Shown here: in pieces, positions 13,515 to 24,602 of the stretch
How the letters are laid out: each line of letters opens with the position of its first letter
How positions within the stretch are numbered: position 1 is the first letter of the stretch
Source: Bryum argenteum
Lineage: Eukaryota > Streptophyta > Bryopsida > Bryales > Bryaceae
Direction of reading: 5' to 3'
DNA length: 64,000 nt
Assembly (NCBI GenBank): GCA_037043015.1
Contig: CM073326.1
Location: 9,122,345-9,186,344, forward strand
Notes under the pieces: generated by a model
Seen by the model: the letters and a program-made list of their open reading frames with translations, nothing else
What the model was told of the DNA's origin: nothing
The model's database searches: none
Made by a program: the position numbers and the translations under genes

Positions 13515-13535
13515 TTCGAAAGAAAGAAAGAAAGA
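13515..13535 (+). repeat. (GAAA)n microsatellite
   Basis: About five GAAA units in a row, followed by an A/G-rich stretch. Simple sequence only. Confidence 0.9.
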
Positions 13536-14320
13536 AAAAAGAGAAAAAGTTGGTCATCTTTCACAGTCCTTTGTTGTTGCCGTGTCGTCCATTCTTTGAG
13601 AGCTATATGACAATGCAGTACCTGCAGCGAAACACATGATCTGCTTCAGAAACAAAAGAAGAAATATTTACAACGGTGAACACGGCTTCCATTGTGCGTA
13701 GCAAAACTGAACAAAGGCGAGAGAAAATAAAGAAAGAGAACAAAGATGAGTGAAACTGAACATAGAATGAGGTCGAACAGAACCGAACAAAGACGAATGA
13801 AAATGAGCAGAACTGAACAACAGTGAGCCAAAGTTACCAAGATGAACAAAGATAAGCAAAACTAAACAAAGATTACCAAGATGGACACGACTGAACAACA
13901 ATTAGATAAATTTGAACATGAATCAGGGAAAATTTCTTCATGTTTGCTTTACAGTGAGACGAGCACAGCAAAAATGAGCACCTTGCAAGAAAATTCGAAA
14001 TTTTGGTGGAAGAATAGATACTGACCTTCACTTAGACATCTTGAGTTCGTAAGTCACCACCAGAAATTTCAGAACCCAATTACACCCGCTGCTTGAACCC
14101 CACTTTACTTGAATCGCCCTCCATAACTTAACTACTTCCCACAAGAAAAGAGGTTCTCGAACCTCTAGCGACACCGGAGCACGTAATAATATAGGCTCCA
14201 TCGTCATCCACATCCCTCCCATCATCTCATATTCCCGAATATATGTACCCACATGAACTCTAAACTGTGCATAGAACTAAGTGATTTCCCTCCCACTATC
14301 TGTGCAGAATGATTTCCCCG

Positions 14321-14335
14321 CCCCCCCCCCCCCCC
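14321..14335 (+). repeat. C15 homopolymer
   Basis: Fifteen C residues in a row, preceded by CCCCG. The exact length is prone to sequencing error. Confidence 0.9.
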
Positions 14336-14774
14336 GCTATCAATGAATGCACATCCCCAATTGAAACACTATGAAACATACTGCTCTACTTCTACTGCAC
14401 ATGAGATTCTCTATCTTTGTACAAGAACAGCTCCACCAGAAAATGGTGTCTGTGGCTGCTGAAAAACTACATCGGATGGCTTCACGAACATGCCACTCAA
14501 AATTCGTAGCATCCCCGCTGCCTATCCTTCCTATGCTATCCATGTCCTAGTCTACATCCTGGTAACATCCTTTAAAGAATGCATACCAATTTGAAAGCAC
14601 CATGCTTGCATCATTGATGATGATTCTCTAAAAGCTGTGAAGACAGGCAAACAAAAAAAAGAGCCTTGTCGTTCAGCCTCCAGTTAGGAAAAGCCTTCAT
14701 GATCGCCATCAGAAAAGAGCTAGAATGGTAAAAGTACAAGAGAAACGGAAGATGGTGAGATGTGAGGAAGCAGG

Positions 14775-16118
14775 CTAGCCATCCAGTTGCGAGAGGATGC
14801 GAGCAAAGTCGAATCGAAAGTTTCGAAACGAACTTCCAGGAGGATCTTTGCTACTAAGCTTGGGAGCGGAGGGAGGAAGAACAGGAGCAGACTGTGACTT
14901 GTGTAGAATGGTCTTGGGAGGAAAAACAGGCTCTGATTTGCTAAGAATGGTCTTGGGAGCGGAGAGAGGAATAGCAGATTCTGATTTGCTAAGAATGGCC
15001 TTGGGAGGAAAACCAGCAAGTTGTTGTTGGTTGCTAAGAATGGATTTGGGAGCGGAAGGAGGAAAAGCAGGAAGTGGAGCAAATTGGGCACGAGGCTCAT
15101 GAGGTTGAGGAGCAGAAATGAGAGCAGCTTTCCTCGCAGTACGAGGAGAAGTCTTCGGCGTTGGCTTGCCGTTACTGTTCGTTCGTTTCGGGGAGCTTTG
15201 GATCTTCTCTGAGTGCGGCACTGGTGCGGCCACAGCCGCAGGCACGGCCGGCATCACGGCCGTGACATAGTGACCCGATCCGCCTGAAGAACCCAAGGTA
15301 CCGTTCTTCACCTTCCAGACCGTCAACCCCGGTAGCGGCGACGACCGCTTTGCCTGCCGCTTCTTCGCAATCCATGTCTTGAGCGGAGCCGCAAACGGGA
15401 ACACCATGAAGTACTTCTGCCCCGTGGGACCACGATGGTGCACCACCGACTCCCCGTTCGTAACAGGAAGCTCGTCCACACGGTGCCATGCGATCTCGCT
15501 TACTTCTTTCTTCGTCTGCGGGGCAAAAAGCGTATCGTCTTTCACCCCGGGGATAATATACAGCCGCATCCGTTGCTGCCCAAGACAAAACTCCAAGTGA
15601 TCCTCCATTCTCAGCTTCGGGCCAATATCATACCCCGTTTCTTCGGTGACCTCCCGAGCCGCACAGACATGGTCATCCTCTCCCTTGTTCTTTTTCCCTC
15701 GGGGAAAACTCCAGCTCGCGCCCGCCTTCCACCCCTTCACGAGCAAGCAGCGCTCTAGGGTTTCGTCCAAGATAATGGCACCCATAACCGGCACCCTTGT
15801 CTTATATGTCGTAAAATCCTTATAGATGTCATCGATCTGTGTAAGATATGGCCGCAAAGCGCAGCAGCTCTGAAACATGAGGGAGGTAAACTCCCGAAGC
15901 GTGAGCGATTTCAACGCCATGTTTTGCTCCATGGCGTTGTCCTCGTAAAACCAGTGCGCTTGCTCCACGGAGAAGAGTATGCGCTCGAACGCTTGAAGCT
16001 CCTCCTCTGGGACGTTGAGCACGAAGCGGCTGCAAAGATCGTCCAAAAGCTCCTGAGACGGGAGTTGCGTCCGTTGTGGGGGATTACCCCCACTCCCTGT
16101 TCTCTGTATCGTCGCCAT
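14775..16118 (-). CDS. DCP2: DCP2, mRNA-decapping Nudix hydrolase
   Basis: A single uninterrupted frame encodes 447 aa from ATGGCGACG at 16118 (two upstream codons are open but start with GTG). DCP2 hydrolyses the m7G cap of mRNA in cytoplasmic P bodies, activated by DCP1 and VCS/EDC4. Residues about 20-90 match the N-terminal regulatory (Box A) domain. About 95-225 is the Nudix domain, with a complete Nudix box near 141-163 (G-x5-E-x7-REVTEETGY) and the Box B helix after it. From about 310 the protein is disordered, with several PPK-x-ILSKSES-like repeats (about 350-420), and it ends in an aromatic/basic tail (FRNFRFDFARIL). Most plant DCP2 genes I know have introns; this one has none in the CDS. 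It is head to head with CNX1, with 731 bp between the two start codons. Confidence 0.95.
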   Translation of the reverse strand: MATIQRTGSGGNPPQRTQLPSQELLDDLCSRFVLNVPEEELQAFERILFSVEQAHWFYEDNAMEQNMALKSLTLREFTSLMFQSCCALRPYLTQIDDIYKDFTTYKTRVPVMGAIILDETLERCLLVKGWKAGASWSFPRGKKNKGEDDHVCAAREVTEETGYDIGPKLRMEDHLEFCLGQQRMRLYIIPGVKDDTLFAPQTKKEVSEIAWHRVDELPVTNGESVVHHRGPTGQKYFMVFPFAAPLKTWIAKKRQAKRSSPLPGLTVWKVKNGTLGSSGGSGHYVTAVMPAVPAAVAAPVPHSEKIQSSPKRTNSNGKPTPKTSPRTARKAALISAPQPHEPRAQFAPLPAFPPSAPKSILSNQQQLAGFPPKAILSKSESAIPLSAPKTILSKSEPVFPPKTILHKSQSAPVLPPSAPKLSSKDPPGSSFRNFRFDFARILSQLDG

Positions 16119-16849
16119 ATCCGCCACCCAGTGTCAAAGAGAATTGCAGAACTGCATCAATCGATCGTCTCTCCCAAAACGAGGTGCGAGAGGGAAAACT
16201 GTGGAAGGCTGTAGAAGGAGAAAGGAAAACACCTGTTCCTGCCATGTGAGTGAGAGATATTCGCCGGTCGATTCGTTTCGGGATCTGGCTGGGTCAACTT
16301 GGGTGTTCCCTCTCTCTGCCCCCTGCCCTACGTTTCCTTCCTGCCCCACTTTTTGGGCGGCGATCAAAGTACAAAGTAAAAGTTGCTGGAAGGCGGGGGG
16401 AAGGGGGGGGTGGGGTTGGTATCACTTCCACTGTAGCTTGCCTCGTCGGTTTGGTTTGTTGTCCCAATCTCCTTCCTTCTCCCAAGACTTTCTCACTTCC
16501 TTGCCGACCTTCCTCCTCTTTTCGAGCTTCCTCTTCTTCTTCCTCTTCTCGATCGAATTTTGATCGCAAGGTCCGTTTCTTTTTCAATTGTCTGCGCCAT
16601 TGCCTCAGGAGCTTGTTCTTGTTCCGATTGGATGGGGCTGTTAGTTTCCTCTTCCACATGCTTTCGTTTCATGGTCACAATTGACAATTGAGTCCGTTTT
16701 TCTTTGATGACTGAGGTTCTTGTAATGTGGATCGGAATGGGATCAAATTTCGCAAGATTGGATTACTGAACTGCTCGCCGAACCCTGATTGGATTTCTCG
16801 TGAGCTAGAATCTTACTGCGTTCGTTTCCATGGGTTGCAGCAGCTATCA
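16119..16849. promoter_or_regulatory. Shared bidirectional promoter region of DCP2 and CNX1
   Basis: The 731 bp between divergent start codons must contain both promoters and leaders. It is strongly pyrimidine-rich on the plus strand (about 16440-16600, many CTTCCTC words), consistent with a CNX1 leader. No clear TATA box was seen. Confidence 0.5.
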
Positions 16850-19800
16850 ATGGCGATCGATGAAGACAGTCGGCCATCGATAGTGTCAGTGCAGCAAGCC
16901 ACGAACATCATTCTGTCAATTGCGAAACGCTTGTCTCCTGTGACACTTCCGTTACACGATGCATTGGGTGCCATTTTGGCCGAGGAAATCGTTGCTCCGG
17001 AGCCTCTTCCACCCTTCCCAGCCTCAATCAAAGTACTCGGATCCTGCTGCCCATTCTCTCGATCATTGAAATCTCCATTGAGTTGCACTTTTACAAGCCT
17101 GCTGAGATTCTTACAAGCTCTGTGGATTTTGCAGGACGGGTACGCGGTAGTGGCAGCCGATGGGCCAGGAGAGTATCCCGTCGTGGCCGCAGCGAGAGCA
17201 GGAGACGATTGCTCGGAACTGCACTTGAAACCTGGCACCGTGGTCTACATCACAACCGGAGGTGGACACTTATGCCCGCAATTCTCTCCTCGAGATGCAT
17301 CTGGGTTTAGGGTTTAGGGGTTTAAAGGTTCATGTGTTTTTGTGTGTAGGGCCTGTGCCGGAGGGTGCTGATGCAGTGGTGCAAGTTGAAGACACAGAGG
17401 CAATCGAAGAGAATGGTGTCAAGAAGATTAGAATAAAGAAAACAGTCTCGAAAGGCCATGACATTCGGCCTGTTGTAAGTTCGTCGCACCATTGCTTCGT
17501 ACAAGAGCCCGATTCGGAATCGAAATGCTGTTTGTACAAATATTGGAACTTTGACTCAAGATCCGTATGGTCAAATTCAACAAAACTTCGTACGTAGACT
17601 AATTAGACATAGTTAAACTAGATTCTACGATTGAAAAGTCCTCAGAATCAAGTTCAGAAAGGATCATTCAATGGGCCAGTTGACTTTAGGGGTTAACAAT
17701 GAGGTGATGCAGGGTTTCGACATCGCTCAGGGTGCTTCTATACTCAAGGAAAACGAAAGACTTGGAACAGGTGAAATTGGTTTGCTGGCCAGCATCGGTG
17801 TCTCTCACGTGAAGGTAAAACACTCTTACATTTCAGAATCCGATCTCTTCATTCTTTTAGTATCTATCGGTACCTTCGAAGTGTTGCTTAGAATCATTGT
17901 GCAGGTGTATCGCAGACCAAAGATTGCTGTAGCGTCAACTGGCGATGAGCTTGTTGATCCGAAGGAGGGGAGCCGTTTGGGGAACGGCAAGGTGAGAGAA
18001 TCAAAATGCAGAAAATAATATTCTTTGCACTACTTCAGTAATCAATCAAGTTCAGCAAGATCTGAGAAAGCAGCAACTAGGAGCAAGAGTATACGTAGGA
18101 GTATCTACGTCAAGAATGAACGAAGAGATTGGAGTAACAGACGACGAGTTATTAATCTTTCAAAAGCTTGGTCTTTGCCAGATTCGGGACTCGAATCGAG
18201 CGATGCTGCTAGCAGCATGCAAGGAACAGGATTGTGAAGTGATAGACATGGGGATTACCCCAGACATCGAAGCAGAAGTGAGCAACATGTTAGACAAGGC
18301 AATAGCTTCAAACGTCGACATATTCATTAGTTCTGGTGGGGTGTCCATGGGCGATAAGGATTTCGTGAAGCCATTGCTGGAGCAGCGTGGCAAGGTGTAT
18401 TTCAGCAAGGTAACAAATAATGTGTGATCATTGATGAATACATTGCTTATGGGAGTATAGTAAGTCCCAAGGTGCTCAAACTTTTGCTTTGTAGGTGTTG
18501 ATGAAACCAGGCAGACCGCTTACTTTCGCTACTCTGGAAGCTCGTACAAGAAGCGCCACTGAAACAAGACAACTTCTGGTGTTCGCACTGCCTGGTAATC
18601 CCGTGAGTAGCATCGTTACGTTCAAGCTTTTCGCTGTGCCTGCTATTCGCCATCTCTCGGGATGGGTCGACTGCCATCTTCGAAGGTATTTAGCTTCTAA
18701 CTCCAACACTTTATGTACTTGTCGTTGTGCATACTGGGTATTCATGGCCATATTCATCAAACTGAGACTTCGATCTTGTATTTGTAATCAATTTCTTGTG
18801 TTTTAAGTGACAAATGAAAAAGTTTATCCTCAGTCGAAGGATAAAAGACAGTGAGAAAGTTCTTAAAATGCATAAATTACTTTATGTTCGAGGCTGAAAT
18901 TACAAACAGAAAGTCACTTAATATTGCCAAATTTGCTAGTGTTCGATGACTTTGCTTTTTTTTGTGTTGCAGTATCCTAGCTAGAACATCGGGACCTTTA
19001 AGGTTGGACCCAGATAGACCTGAGTTTCATGCGGTAACAGTGAACTGGGAGTTCAATGACGGATCAGGCCATCCTGGGTGAGTTCTCTAGAGCCACTAGT
19101 CCTCCTTGATCTCATGACCTTCGTATCGCTAAGCTTGCGAAGAGTGGCTCTTTATATTCTTAAAGAATGATACGAACTTGTTTTTGTATCTCGAAGCTTT
19201 AAAGGATTGAATCGATGTTGCGTATCCTTTGCTCAGATTCGTAGCAAGAAGCAGTGGTCGTCAAGTTAGCAGCCGGCTTTCAAGCATGCGATCTGCAAAC
19301 GCCCTTCTTGAGCTACCTCAAGCTCATGGAATCGTGCCTGCAGGCACATTAGTACCTGCCCTTCTAATCGCTGATTTAGCAGGTGAAGATTCGCGACTCA
19401 TTCTTTGTGTGTCTATTTGTGCACCACAAGTTCCTTACAGATCTCCTCTTTGACGGTGTGGATCTATTTGCAGGCATGCCACCGGCTAAGGATACAGTCT
19501 CATCGAAAGATGTCCCAGTAGCAGAAATTCCACAACATCCGCATCGTCATTCACATGAAAAGAAGAGTGAATTATCCTCAGAACAGCAAGTTAGAGTGGC
19601 AATTCTGACAGTGAGTGACACTGTCGCAACTGGTGCTGGCCCCGATCGCAGGTGAATCATGTTCTGGAGCCCTATTATCTAAATCATAGCTACTTGCTAA
19701 CTTCCAAGGCGTGATTTCATTTGGTGGTACCTTTCTTGAAAGTTTAATTCAGCTTATATGTATATGGAAGCGACTACTTGCATTGAAATGCCATTAAACA

Positions 19801-20999
19801 ATTCGTTTTGTGATCAGCATTCTCTAACTTTAGTAAGTTCGATGAATCTATTTTGCGTTGCAGTGGGCCGAGGGCAGTGGAAGTTATAAACGGAGTCTCA
19901 GAACGTCTTGGAGGAGCATCAGTAGTGGCCACCGATGTGGTGCCCGACTCTGTGGAGGCCATTCAAGCAGTGTTAAAGCGGTGGAGTGATGTCGACCATG
20001 TCAACCTCATTATTACAACTGGTATGCCACTTCCACCTCTACCAAAATAAGCAACTATCAATACACTGGACTTTTCCTCATCCTAGCAGAGTACATCAAG
20101 TATTGAAACTTTGGAGTAACAAGGTCGTAATGAGGATCTTAGACTACTATGGACTATGAGTATTATATTTGTGAAGAATCATCAACCGAGATAGTATCCA
20201 GAAGTGTCAGGACTTTGCAGTTTCTTGCTCCTAGTTTTTGATCATGGGTGGATGGTATATTGGCAGGAGGGACTGGCTTCACGCCGCGAGATGTGACTCC
20301 AGAAGCGACACGGCCACTGATAGAAAGAGAAACGCCTGGTATCACCCAAGTGATGCTTCTAGAGAGTCTCAAGGTAATTGCGACCGTGCTTTCTGTTAAA
20401 GGAAGGAGATGACTCGTTTCCATATACACGAGCTTCATGAGTGAATTTTCCCCATTTTGCAGGTAACTCCTACCGCGATGCTATCACGAGCAGCAGCTGG
20501 AATTCGAGGCTCCACATTGGTAAGACACCTCCTCCTCATCAAGGCTAATCCATCCCTTGCTCCTCCACTTACATTTTGAGACAGAGAATAGTATAAAAGA
20601 ACATGCCATTTACACTCTTGAATTTGAATACCAATGAATTTGAATACTAGTTATTATTAGTGTAACATTCCTTGTAAAAATCAGCATTATGAGGTGCACT
20701 GAGCTAAGGTTGGGTGTTTCGTTTTTCAGATTATAAACATGCCAGGCAACCCGAATGCGGTGGCAGAGTGCATAACCGCATTGATGCCAGCATTACCGCA
20801 CGCGTTGAAGCAACTGCGAGGAGATAAGCGGGAGAAGCACCCGAAGCACGTTCCCCATGCCGAGGCCGCGGCCGCAGCCGCACCCGTGCAGCCATTCAAT
20901 GCGGATGTGTGGACGAAGAGCTTCATGGCTTCTTTGGGTGCTCAGCAGACGGAAGGTCCTTTAGTGGACAAGCCTTGCAACTGTTCCATTCAAGAATGA
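16850..20999 (+). CDS. CNX1: CNX1, molybdopterin adenylyltransferase / molybdenum insertase (MoeA-MogA fusion)
   Basis: Fourteen exons fit in unbroken phase: 16850-17032, 17135-17261, 17350-17474, 17713-17814, 17905-17991, 18182-18409, 18495-18685, 18973-19077, 19237-19382, 19474-19651, 19864-20021, 20267-20373, 20463-20519 and 20730-20999, giving 687 aa (Arabidopsis CNX1 is 670). CNX1 completes molybdenum cofactor synthesis in the cytosol: the G domain adenylates molybdopterin and the E domain inserts molybdate. The E (MoeA) domain is N-terminal ([53 protein letters not shown]). The G (MogA) domain is C-terminal ([35 protein letters not shown]). This E-G order is the plant arrangement; animal gephyrin is G-E. 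An Ala-rich linker precedes the end. Confidence 0.97.
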
Positions 21000-22150
21000 T
21001 GGATGGATCGAATCAGACCAGGCTTGAGGCAGTGCACTTCCTATCGGTTGTAATCTGGCTTCGTAGTTTCCACGTTCATTTGCTGAACGTGTTTTGTACA
21101 TGAGATAACGATCAAATTTTGGCTCTTGCAAATGTGGTGTTAAAGTTTCTTCACTCTGGCACAAATCTGAGTGATAGTATCAATATCTGTGTCATATTAC
21201 TGATTGGCACTATCATGCTTTTCAAGGTGCCATTGAGATGTAATCGATATCTTCCTCTCCATCTTTTATACACGCAAATCAAGTCCGGAATACTTTAACA
21301 TGTTCGTGCATACCTCATTGATGCTAGTGCATTGGTCCCAAAGCAAAATAAAATCAAAGTGGGAAAAATTCGTACGCCTACCCTAAAATCATTGGTTTCA
21401 TAGCATGCAAGCTAGCACAAGAAGACACTGACAAGAATTACCAACAAGAAAAAAAATAAAACAATGTATGACCATTGAGAGCCTTCACACATTCCAGGAA
21501 TCCAGCCATTGCTTTCCAATATTCTTCCTATTGCAATAAAATTCACTTAAGGCTAGAAAAAGATACTTTGTGAGTGCGTATTTCTGTCGCATACTACACA
21601 CTTTTTCATCAAGTAGGGACCGGCACCCGGTATAAGCCACTCTATGTGCAGCGCCATTTGCCGTGCCCTGTATAGAGCGACTCCGCCTTGTGATTCCACT
21701 CATTCATGCTACAACAGCAGCATCGCTGATGAGTTGGGTAAGAAAAGGCACCTGCGACATCCTCCCTCCGAAAGCATCAACAACAAGCTTCACACCACAA
21801 CATCAGCGCAAATGCGATGATAAAATGAGGTCGGGTAGTAATCTCGGTGACAGAGGTGGTACGCTTTGAGAAAGAGCAAAATCGGCATGATAGCTCGAAA
21901 GTCCGTGCTTCGATCGCAAGTCTAACCTGTAAGTCCTCTTGCTTAGAATCTTGAAGCATCTGGGCATCAAGCACCCACTGCCCATGACAATTTTTGATTC
22001 TGTTGCAATACAATACATTGTATTATAGCTCATTCGAATTTACTGGCCGATCAAGAGTTAGGGTTTATATGGATCGGTGAAGTTTCAATCAATTCGATGG
22101 AAGGTTTTTAGGTTCTTGAGATTCTTAATCACTTGTTGTTTGAAGCAGCT
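21000..22150. other. Intergenic interval, CNX1 to RPA1-like gene
   Basis: The left part is the CNX1 3' UTR and the right end is the leader of the next gene. No ORF with recognisable features and no repeat structure was seen. Confidence 0.5.
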
Positions 22151-23124
22151 ATGGCGGATATCAAAGTACCGCTCTGTTCAATCGTTGCGCTTGATCCTAC
22201 TTCGATCTGGTATGGACTCTTCCTCCTCCTTGCTGCTTTTGTAGTGCGGCCTCCGAAAAACCTGTAAGTGACAACAGTCTTGTTGTTTGGGCAGCTACAG
22301 AGTATGCAGCTCATGTGAACAAGTGTTACCATCCGAGATCAATGGCGATGCTCACCCGTGTGGTAGATGCAGATGGCGACCACGAAATCCAGCTTCACCC
22401 ACATCCAAGCACTTATACAAATTGCTAGTAATCTCAAATCCCTCAACCTCATCTTACTTCAACCCCAACAGAGTAATTATTCTATCTATCAAGTTGTATG
22501 CTCTCTCTCGGTGCATGATACGAGGTTTGCATGCATTTTTTTGTCATGCGTTCATAATACCGTTCACTAAAGGAATGTACGATGGGATTTGTTAACATAT
22601 TTGTGTACAGAGAATAGGAAGCATGTCACTTTGGGATTAAGTGAAGCCATTTGCTCATGCAGATGTCGATAGTAACGGACCAATGTGCCATGGTGGTGGT
22701 GGTGTTCGATCGAGCAGCTCGAATTCTGTTCGGTTGCCCTGCCGATGAGTTTCTCAACTTCCACGCACACCATACCTCTGCAGGTGACCCTCGATCGAGC
22801 GTCTTCAGATTCTATTACCAAGTCTGATGTCTATCGATCAATTTTGGGAAAATCTCTGTGTCAAATGACTCCTCTCATTTAGGCAGTTGGTTTTCTTACC
22901 TTACATTTTCATCGAAGAAAAATCGGGGTGGCAATTGTGATGATGCTGCAGTGGGTGGTGCAAGTAAAGTGCTGGAAGGGGAGATGTTGTCACTAGTGTT
23001 GCGACCTCCCAAGGGTGGGTATGGACAGCAATTACGAGCTGTTTCCATTGTGCCTCTCTCGAGCTCCTTTCAACCTGTCATGGCTATCTTGCCTCATCTC
23101 TACGCCTCTGGCCGTTTCAAATGA
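22151..23124 (+). CDS. Small OB-fold/zinc-finger protein resembling the RPA1 C-terminal domain
   Basis: Four exons fit in phase: 22151-22209, 22295-22427, 22663-22783 and 22952-23124, giving 161 aa. The product has a CX2C-X14-CX2C zinc ribbon at residues 24-45 (YRVCSSCEQVL, then HPCGRCRW). Next come KHLYKLLMSIVTDQ, a hydrophobic strand with FDRAARILFGCPADEFLNF, and LEGEMLSLVLRPP near the end. Zinc ribbon, then a beta barrel, then 'VFDxAAxxLFG' is the signature order of the replication protein A large-subunit C-terminal domain (Rep_fac-A_C), which binds single-stranded DNA. Here that domain stands alone, without the three other RPA1 OB folds. I do not know its role; a DNA repair or recombination accessory is a guess. 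Neighbours give no hint. Confidence 0.65.
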
Positions 23125-23365
23125 ACAATACTAGGTAAATTCTTTGATCAATCAAGACGTGATAAACAATCTCCCAATTGTAGGGCATAGGGTGATGTTT
23201 TATAGATTGGTACAAGGGAGGAGGTTGGATTACTATTTCTTTTCTATACAGAATCTTCTAATTTGTCGTCAAAATCTCAAGGCCTTACCATGCACTCCAC
23301 TTTCTTTAATATATCAATTGGATTCATTATTAAGGATATGCATAAATATCTCTTATTATCAAGTA

Positions 23366-23580
23366 CACTGAATAGGTAGATTAGTGTTAGATTTTTATAA
23401 GATTTGAAAATGCTGTAAGTTTTTACTTCTGGTGAAAAAATTACCAAGAGTATTGAATCCAATACCGTGGAAGGATCCCCATCTTGACAGATGTTGAGGG
23501 TAAAAATATTGATCAACAGTAAAAACTTATAACATGTTTATATAAATTAGTGTATCTAACACTTATCTACCTATTTAGTG
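23366..23580. mobile_element. MITE with long terminal inverted repeats, TA-flanked (copy 1)
   Basis: A 215-bp segment begins CACTGAATAGGTAGAT and ends with the near-complement ATCTACCTATTTAGTG. The inverted repeat continues into TAGTGTTAGAT and, after a short gap, TAAGTTTTTACT, so imperfect complementarity exceeds 60 bp per arm. TA lies on each side (23364-23365 and 23581-23582), the usual Tc1/mariner target. A sister copy lies at 38779-38994. It has no coding capacity. Confidence 0.75.
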
Positions 23581-23656
23581 TACTTCTCTTTGACTCACTT
23601 TCAATCTCCTGGTTAAGGTGGTGGTCATGTTGGCACAAAATTAGTAGCAAGTTTGG

Positions 23657-23768
23657 CGTTTCTATATTGTTGGCATAGAAGTAGGTGATTGTTCTTCATA
23701 GGTATGTATCACGTTTCTATATTGTTGGCATAGAAGTAGGTGATTGTTCTTCATAGGTATGTATCACG
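23657..23768 (+). repeat. 55-bp perfect tandem duplication
   Basis: CGTTTCTATATTGTTGGC at 23657 is repeated at 23712, and the full 55-bp unit (ending GGTATGTATCA) is identical in both copies. Identity implies a recent duplication. Confidence 0.9.
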
Positions 23769-24258
23769 TAGAACAACCAAGTTGTAGACTTGGCAAATAA
23801 GAGGTCATCTTTATAGTTCTCATGGTAGACTGTCTTGTATTCTCTCACTTGGCTTCGTATTAAAAACCTCAGTATAGAAAAATGAGAAATTACAAGTCCC
23901 ACTAATTTCCACATTCACAAAATCAAGTTTCTCGCAGTAATTAAATATACTCAACAATGCCCTGCCTAACTCTATGAACAATGTTGATGTGCACATTTCA
24001 AAACCTAAATCTAGAAGTATACACACTCAAGAGAATGCTATAATATAACCAAACCCACAGCCAAAATTGAAGAGACCAATGTGAAACAATATTATACAAA
24101 GAAGATGTTTACATCTTATCACATTCATGTTGACTCAATGTTGTGACTAACCTCTATCACATACAAACTTTTCTTCCAACTTATATATGAGGACTAATAC
24201 AAATACTTAACTCTTTCTACTTCCCAAAGTCATATTTCTAGTCTAAATTTTTGAACTT

Positions 24259-24260
<2 letters not shown>

Positions 24261-24296
<36 letters not shown>
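24261..24296 (+). repeat. Poly(T) tract of about 36
   Basis: Uninterrupted T run after TTCA. It could be the reverse complement of a retroposed poly(A) tail, but no element body or target duplication was recognised beside it. Confidence 0.85.
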
Positions 24297-24300
<4 letters not shown>

Positions 24301-24602
24301 GGGAAATTTTGAGTATCTTCATTTGAAAAATAAACAAATTTGAAATTCGCTAACATTTAAAGCAATGGAGAAGACTGTAGCCTAATGCCCTCACCCAAAC
24401 CCCATTTACAAACCATCTAATTATATCTGCACAAGAACTTTCATTCCAGATGAATTCCCCACTAAGCATATGTGGTAAACTTTCAGAATAATAAGAACTT
24501 TGAAGTTCAAAATGAAGTTAAATTTTCCAATATGGATCCAGTTTGTTCACACCTGTTCTATTTCTCTTCCTACCACTCTTACCCATCTAGGGCATTTTAA
24601 TC

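Larger units (their letters stand above)
7336..14774. other. Gene-poor AT-rich region with decayed repeats
   Basis: About 7.4 kb without a convincing gene. ORFs are short and low in complexity. Recognisable content is limited to two direct duplications (8959-9068, 10763-10852), a tRNA-derived SINE on the minus strand (about 11640-12010), a GAAA microsatellite (13515-13535), a degenerate GAACAAAGATGA-type tandem region (13690-13900) and a 15-C homopolymer (14321-14335). The 3' UTR of DCP2 occupies the right end. Confidence 0.6.
23125..24602. other. Intergenic interval between the RPA1-like gene and ALG1
   Basis: It contains the TA-flanked MITE, the 55-bp duplication, a T36 homopolymer at 24261-24296 and AT-rich DNA. 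I found no gene. Confidence 0.6.

Noticed and set aside
24261-24296. Retroposed poly(A) tail (as poly T)
   Set aside because: No element body, coding remnant or target duplication was identified beside it.
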